Source of the DNA: Falsirhodobacter deserti
GTDB lineage: Bacteria > Pseudomonadota > Alphaproteobacteria > Rhodobacterales > Rhodobacteraceae
Length of the DNA: 64,000 nt
Reading direction: 5' to 3'
Assembly: GCF_004015795.1 (NCBI RefSeq)
Contig: NZ_ML137218.1
Coordinates: forward strand, 359,548 to 423,547
Below the pieces are notes generated by a model, which was given only the letters and a program-made list of their open reading frames with translations, searched no databases and had not been told where the DNA came from. A program made the translations under genes and the position numbers. Of this stretch, positions 59,555 through 64,000 are shown one piece after another. Within the stretch, counting starts at the first letter, position 1; every line of letters starts with the position of its first letter.

Positions 59555-60646
59555 ATGGACAAGACAGTGGACATCCTGCGCCTGATCCGCTCGCGCCGTG
59601 TGGGGGCGGTCACGTTTCTCCGGCTGCTGGCCGAACATGGCAGCGCCCGCGCCGCGCTTGCCGCGCTGCCGGACATCGCCCGCGCCTCGGGGGTCGACCG
59701 ATACGAGGTTTGCCCAGAAGGCGTGGCCATCGCCGAGTTGCGCAAGGGGCAGGCAGCGGGCGCGCGGCTGGTCTGCTGGGGCGATGCAGACTATCCGCCG
59801 GCGCTTGCGCAGATTGCGGATGCGCCGCCGGTGCTTTGGGCCAAGGGCGATACCGGGCTTCTGGCGCGGCCCATGGTGGCGCTGGTGGGGGCGCGCAACG
59901 CGTCCAGCCTTGGGTTGCGGATGGCGCGGAAGCTTGCCTTCGGGCTGGCCGAGGCAGGGCAGGTCGTGGTGTCCGGCCTTGCCCGCGGCATCGACGCCGA
60001 GGCGCATGAGGCGGCGCTGGATCGCGGCACGGTGGCCGTGATGGCGGGGGGAATCGACGTCATCTATCCGGCCGAAAATGCCGCCCTGGCCGCGCGAATG
60101 GCCGAACAGGGCTGCCTTCTGACCGAACAGCCGCCGGGAACGGAACCGCAGGCGCGGCACTTTCCGCTGCGCAACCGCATCGTGTCCGGCCTTGCCCATT
60201 CGGTTGTGGTGGTGGAGGCGGCAGCGCGATCCGGCAGCCTGATAACCGCCCGCGATGCGCTGGATCAGGGGCGCGAGGTGTTTGCCGTGCCGGGCCATCC
60301 GTTCGATGCGCGCGCGGCAGGCTGCAACCAGTTGATCCGCGAAGGCGCGACCCTTCTGACACAGGTGAGCGATCTGCTGGATGCCACCGGCCAAAGCGCG
60401 ATGAACTTCGGCGCGCCCGTTCGCCGCCGTGCCCCGCCCGCGCCCAGACCCGCCCCGCCGCCTTCGGCCGAAGGGCTGGCGCAGCGCATTCTGGACCGGC
60501 TTGGCCCGTCCCCCCTGGCCGAGGATCAGCTGATCCGCGATCTGGGTCTGACGCCGGCGCAACTGGCCCCCGAACTGCTTGCGCTGGAGCTTGAGGGCGT
60601 GGTCGAACGGCAGGCCGGAGGGATGCTGGTCCGCACGCCTCATTGA
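59555..60646 (+). CDS. dprA: DNA-processing protein DprA
   Basis: 363 residues; GGAAGGAAGG precedes the ATG. DprA binds incoming single-stranded DNA and loads RecA. SAM-like N-terminus (LLAEHGSARAALAALPDIA), Rossmann core (ALVGARNASSLGLRMARKLA, VVSGLARGIDAEAHEAAL, NRIVSGLAHSVVVVEAAARSGSLITA in part) and a C-terminal winged helix (LSPLAEDQLIRDLGLTPAQLAPELL-like). In Rhodobacter it is required for receiving gene-transfer-agent DNA. Confidence 0.95.
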   Translation: MDKTVDILRLIRSRRVGAVTFLRLLAEHGSARAALAALPDIARASGVDRYEVCPEGVAIAELRKGQAAGARLVCWGDADYPPALAQIADAPPVLWAKGDTGLLARPMVALVGARNASSLGLRMARKLAFGLAEAGQVVVSGLARGIDAEAHEAALDRGTVAVMAGGIDVIYPAENAALAARMAEQGCLLTEQPPGTEPQARHFPLRNRIVSGLAHSVVVVEAAARSGSLITARDALDQGREVFAVPGHPFDARAAGCNQLIREGATLLTQVSDLLDATGQSAMNFGAPVRRRAPPAPRPAPPPSAEGLAQRILDRLGPSPLAEDQLIRDLGLTPAQLAPELLALELEGVVERQAGGMLVRTPH

Positions 60647-60696
60647 CAAAGATGAGGGATCGCCCACATCTAGGCCCGCTGTCGAAGGGAATATGC

Positions 60697-63267
60697 ATGG
60701 CTGTCGTCGTCGTCGAATCACCTGCCAAGGCCAAGACGATCAACAAGTATCTGGGATCCGATTATACGGTCCTGGCCTCCTATGGCCATGTGCGGGACCT
60801 GCCGCCGAAGGATGGTTCGGTCGATACGGATCATGAATTCGCAATGAAATGGGAGGTGGCGGCCGACAGCAAGAAGCATGTCCGTGCCATCGCCGAAGCG
60901 CTGAAGACCGACGACACGCTGATCCTTGCCACCGACCCCGATCGCGAGGGGGAGGCGATTTCGTGGCACCTGCAGGAGGCGCTGGCCTCTTCGCTGAAAA
61001 AGGGCAAGACGGTTCGCCGCGTGACCTTCAACGCGATCACCAAGGCCGCCGTGCAAGAAGCGATGGCCAACCCCCGCGACATCGACGCCCCGCTGGTGGA
61101 GGCCTATCTGGCCCGCCGGGCGCTGGATTACCTTGTCGGTTTCAACCTGTCGCCCGTTTTGTGGCGCAAACTGCCGGGCGCGAAATCCGCCGGCCGCGTC
61201 CAGTCCGTCTGCCTGCGCCTGATCGTGGAGCGGGAGATGGAGATCGAGGCCTTCCGCGCCCGCGAATACTGGAGCGTGAAGGCCCAGCTTCAAACGCCGC
61301 GCGGTGCGGAGTTCGAGACGCGGCTGACCGTTCTGGGCGGCAAGAAGCTGGACCGCTATGACATCCCGACCGCCGAGGCGGCGGAGCTTGCGGTGCAGGC
61401 CGTCACCTCGCGCGATCTGACCGTGCAGTCGGTGGAGGCCAAGCCCGCTTCGCGCAACCCGTCGGCGCCGTTCATGACCTCAACCCTGCAGCAGGAAGCC
61501 AGCCGCAAGTTCGGCATGGGGGCCAAGGCCTGCATGTCGGCCGCGCAACGGCTCTATGAGGCGGGGCACATCACCTATATGCGGACCGACGGCATCGACA
61601 TGGCGCCCGAGGCCGTGATGGCCGCACGCGACGAGATCAAGCGCCGCTTCGGCGAGGATTACGTGCCGCCCTCGCCCCGCATGTACAAGAACAAGGCCAA
61701 GAACGCGCAGGAGGCACACGAGTGCATCCGCCCGACCGACATGGCCGCATCCCCCGAAAAGCTTCGGCTGGAGGCGGATCAGCGCAAGCTTTACGACCTG
61801 ATCTGGAAGCGGACGCTGGCCAGCCAGATGGCCGCGGCCCGGCTGGAACGCACCACGGTCGATGTGGGCAGCGACGACGGGCAGGTGGTGATGCGTGCCA
61901 CGGGGCAGGTCGTGATGTTCGACGGCTTTCTTGCCATATATGAAGAAGGCCGCGACGATGACGGCGAGGATGACGGCCGTCTGCCCCAGATCATGCAGGG
62001 CGAACCCGCGAAGAAGCAGGGCGTGACGCCCGAACAGCATTTCACGCAGCCCCCGCCGCGTTACACCGAAGCCACGCTGGTCAAGCGGATGGAGGAGCTG
62101 GGGATCGGGCGTCCGTCCACCTATGCCTCCGTGCTGACGACGATCCAGGACCGCGAATATGTCCGCAAGGACAAGAACCGCCTGTTCCCCGAGGACAAGG
62201 GCCGGCTGGTGACGGCGTTCCTGACCAACTATTTCAAGCGCTATGTCGAATACGACTTCACCGCCGATCTGGAAGCCGAACTGGATGACGTGTCTGCCGG
62301 CGACCGGAACTACAAGGAGGTTCTGGCGCGGTTCTGGCGGGACTTCTCAGCGGCCATCGCGGAAACCGCCGATCTGCGCATCGGCGAGGTGCTGACGACC
62401 ATCGACGATTTCCTTGCGCCGCATCTTTATCCGGCCCGCGCCGACGGGTCCGATCCGCGCGTTTGCCCGGTTTGCCATGCGGGGCGCCTGCACCTTAAAA
62501 CTTCGCGCGGGGGCGGGGCGTTCATCGGCTGCGGCAACTATCCCGAATGCCGTTACACGCGCCCCATCTCGGTCGCGGGGGATGAGGAAGCGACGGGCGA
62601 ACGTGTGCTGGGCGAAGATCCGGACGGTTTGCCGGTCTGGCTGAAGACGGGCCGGTTCGGGCCCTATGTTCAGCGCGGCGATGCGACGGAGGAGGTGCCG
62701 AAGCCCCCTCGCGCCAGCCTGCCGAAGGGCTGGTCGCCGGCCGGTATGGATCTGGAAAAGGCGCTGCGCCTGCTGGACCTGCCGCGCGCCATCGGCCCGC
62801 ATCCCGATGACGGGGAGCTGATCGAGGCGGGGATCGGCCGCTTCGGCCCTTACGTGAAGCATGGCAGCAAGTATGCCAACCTTCCCGAAGTGGACGAGGT
62901 TTTCGAGATCGGCATGAACCGCGCGGTTGAGGTTCTAGCCCAGAAGGTGACGCGCGGGCGCGCCGCACCGGCCGAACCGCTGCGCGTGCTGGGCGATCAC
63001 CCCGATGGCGGGCAGATCAGCGTGATGGCGGGTCGCTATGGCCCCTATGTGAAGTGGGAAAAGGTGAACGCCACCCTCCCGAAAGAGCTGGAGCCGGAAG
63101 CCATCAGCTTGGACGAGGCGATCACTCTGGTGAACGACAAGGCGTCCAAAGGCGGCAAGAAGAAAGCCGCCCCGAAGAAGGCGGCGGCCAAAAAGCCGGC
63201 TGCAAAGAAACCGGCCGCGAAAAAGCCTGCCGCCAAGAAGGCACCTGCAAAGAAAGCGGCTGAATAG
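60697..63267 (+). CDS. topA: DNA topoisomerase I
   Basis: 856 residues from MAVVVVESPAKAKTINKYLG, AAGGGA seven bases upstream. Type IA relaxing enzyme. Toprim acidic motif ILATDPDREGEAISWHL near residue 86; nucleophile Tyr in HITYMRTDGIDM near 305; a C4 zinc finger CPVCHAGRL...GCGNYPEC near 590; three C-terminal topoisomerase repeats (KTGRFGPYVQRG, GIGRFGPYVKHG, MAGRYGPYVKWE); and a Lys/Ala/Pro tail of about 40 residues. It follows dprA by 50 bases. Confidence 0.97.
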   Translation: MAVVVVESPAKAKTINKYLGSDYTVLASYGHVRDLPPKDGSVDTDHEFAMKWEVAADSKKHVRAIAEALKTDDTLILATDPDREGEAISWHLQEALASSLKKGKTVRRVTFNAITKAAVQEAMANPRDIDAPLVEAYLARRALDYLVGFNLSPVLWRKLPGAKSAGRVQSVCLRLIVEREMEIEAFRAREYWSVKAQLQTPRGAEFETRLTVLGGKKLDRYDIPTAEAAELAVQAVTSRDLTVQSVEAKPASRNPSAPFMTSTLQQEASRKFGMGAKACMSAAQRLYEAGHITYMRTDGIDMAPEAVMAARDEIKRRFGEDYVPPSPRMYKNKAKNAQEAHECIRPTDMAASPEKLRLEADQRKLYDLIWKRTLASQMAAARLERTTVDVGSDDGQVVMRATGQVVMFDGFLAIYEEGRDDDGEDDGRLPQIMQGEPAKKQGVTPEQHFTQPPPRYTEATLVKRMEELGIGRPSTYASVLTTIQDREYVRKDKNRLFPEDKGRLVTAFLTNYFKRYVEYDFTADLEAELDDVSAGDRNYKEVLARFWRDFSAAIAETADLRIGEVLTTIDDFLAPHLYPARADGSDPRVCPVCHAGRLHLKTSRGGGAFIGCGNYPECRYTRPISVAGDEEATGERVLGEDPDGLPVWLKTGRFGPYVQRGDATEEVPKPPRASLPKGWSPAGMDLEKALRLLDLPRAIGPHPDDGELIEAGIGRFGPYVKHGSKYANLPEVDEVFEIGMNRAVEVLAQKVTRGRAAPAEPLRVLGDHPDGGQISVMAGRYGPYVKWEKVNATLPKELEPEAISLDEAITLVNDKASKGGKKKAAPKKAAAKKPAAKKPAAKKPAAKKAPAKKAAE

Positions 63268-63282
63268 GGGGCGAAAGCCCCC
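63267..63282. terminator. Small GNRA hairpin after topA
   Basis: GGGGGC-GAAA-GCCCCC directly overlapping the end of the topA stop, between convergent genes. No T tract, so a weak terminator at best. Confidence 0.35.
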
Positions 63283-63285
63283 GCA

Positions 63286-64000
63286 TCAGGCGCGCGGATC
63301 CAGCAGCTTTGCCATCACGGTATCCGCGCGGATTACCCCGACCGGCACACCCTGATCGGTCACCTGCAGATCCGGCGCGCCGCCCTTCAGCATCTCCATC
63401 ACCTTGGTCACGGGCATATCGGCTTCCACTGCGGGGGCGGCCGATGTGCCTGCGGTCATCACGTCGCGCGCCTTCAGAACCGACAGCGGGTTCATGTGCG
63501 CCACAAAATCGGCCACGTAATCCGAGGCGGGATTCGCGATGATTTCGCGTGCGGTGCCGCATTGCACGATCCGCCCGCCATCCATCAGCGCGATGCGGTT
63601 GCCGATCTTGAACGCTTCGTCCAGATCATGGCTGACGAAGATGATGGTGCGCTTCAGCTTTGCCTGCAGGTCCAGCAGTTCATCCTGAAGCCTGCTGCGG
63701 ATCAGCGGATCAAGGGCCGAGAAGGGTTCGTCCATCAGCAGGATCGGCGCTTCGGTCACAAGGGCGCGGGCAAGGCCGACACGCTGCTGCATCCCGCCCG
63801 AAAGCTCTGCCACCTTGCGGTCGGCCCATTGGGACAGGTTCACCAATTCAAGTTGTGCGTCCACCTTGGCGCGTCGTTCCGATGCGGAAATGCCTGCCAG
63901 TTCAAGGCCAAGGCCCACATTCTCGCGCACGGTGCGCCATGGCAGCAGGCCGAAGGCCTGGAACACCATGGCGATGCGCGACAGGCGCAGGCGGCGCATT
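63286..64000 (-). CDS. Glycine betaine/choline-type ABC transporter ATP-binding protein, 5' end outside window
   Basis: At least 238 residues; the frame is open at the right edge, so the Walker A region is missing. Visible are the Q-loop VFQAFGLLPWRTVREN, signature AELSGGMQQRVGLARAL, Walker B ILLMDEPFSALDPL, switch FVSHDLDEAFKIGNRIAL and a C-terminal CBS-like segment (SVLKARDVMTAG, VTDQGVPVGVIRAD). This is the ProV/OpuA/ChoV branch that imports compatible solutes or choline. With pcs nearby, choline supply is a reasonable guess. Confidence 0.9.
   Translation of the reverse strand, partial: MRRLRLSRIAMVFQAFGLLPWRTVRENVGLGLELAGISASERRAKVDAQLELVNLSQWADRKVAELSGGMQQRVGLARALVTEAPILLMDEPFSALDPLIRSRLQDELLDLQAKLKRTIIFVSHDLDEAFKIGNRIALMDGGRIVQCGTAREIIANPASDYVADFVAHMNPLSVLKARDVMTAGTSAAPAVEADMPVTKVMEMLKGGAPDLQVTDQGVPVGVIRADTVMAKLLDPRA

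Overview
This is a 64 kb stretch of GC-rich, densely packed bacterial chromosome. The gene content points to an alphaproteobacterium of the Rhodobacterales (Rhodobacteraceae). The evidence is an RpoH-type sigma factor with the QKALFFNMR box, a phosphatidylcholine synthase, a BioMNY biotin transporter, a FYDLN/TIGR02300 protein beside a tRNA-Ala gene, DUF484 next to xerC, CtrA-type TTAA-N7-TTAA sites, and many ATGA/TTGA start-stop overlaps. Genus cannot be read from the sequence. I see no insertion sequence, prophage, CRISPR array or replication origin. This looks like core chromosome rather than an island.

Layout. 1-4.5 kb: the end of a DUF4159/BatA-like membrane protein and a partner with a glutamine-amidotransferase-like fold. 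4.5-12.8 kb: DUF599, Hsp20, a CNNM/CorC protein, an OmpA/BON envelope protein with a small membrane coiled-coil partner, ubiA, rsmE and gshA. 12.8-17.1 kb: a leftward pyrB-rmuC-pyrC-plsY operon. 17.2-27.6 kb: a family 4-like UDG, moaB, a DsbD-N-like protein, yqgE, adenine deaminase, a DMT exporter, MYG1, tRNA-Ala(GGC), TIGR02300, a YgjP-type peptidase, a GntR regulator, an aldo/keto reductase, two tiny coupled genes and a gluconokinase-like gene. 27.5-34.1 kb: comM facing rpoH, then coaBC, a small secreted protein, dut, a MoeB/ThiF protein and topoisomerase IB. 34.1-38.1 kb: small stress-type proteins, 3-methyladenine glycosylase, a BON protein, a CbiX-like protein and a CDF transporter. 38.1-44.3 kb: the elongasome cluster mreB-mreC-mreD-mrdA-rodA. 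44.4-46.2 kb: leuA with its own promoter, leader peptide and alternative hairpins. 46.2-50.6 kb: CorA, a PQQ sugar dehydrogenase, a secreted 19-repeat MORN protein and wrbA. 50.8-57.6 kb: ileS (interrupted by an in-frame TAG), pcs, xerC, DUF484 and gltX. 57.6-64 kb: bioMNY, dprA, topA and the end of a betaine/choline-type ABC ATPase.

Most interesting points. (1) An unannotated, apparently leaderless 26-codon leucine leader ORF with four consecutive CTT codons and two mutually exclusive hairpins precedes leuA. (2) ileS carries a single TAG in place of a tyrosine codon, with the remaining ~290 codons intact. (3) dprA has a perfect CtrA-type site and comM a near-perfect one, consistent with the CtrA-controlled DNA-uptake (gene transfer agent recipient) regulon known in Rhodobacter capsulatus. 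(4) Four convergent gene pairs overlap by exactly four bases at TTAG, CTAG or TTAA, so one tetranucleotide supplies both stop codons.
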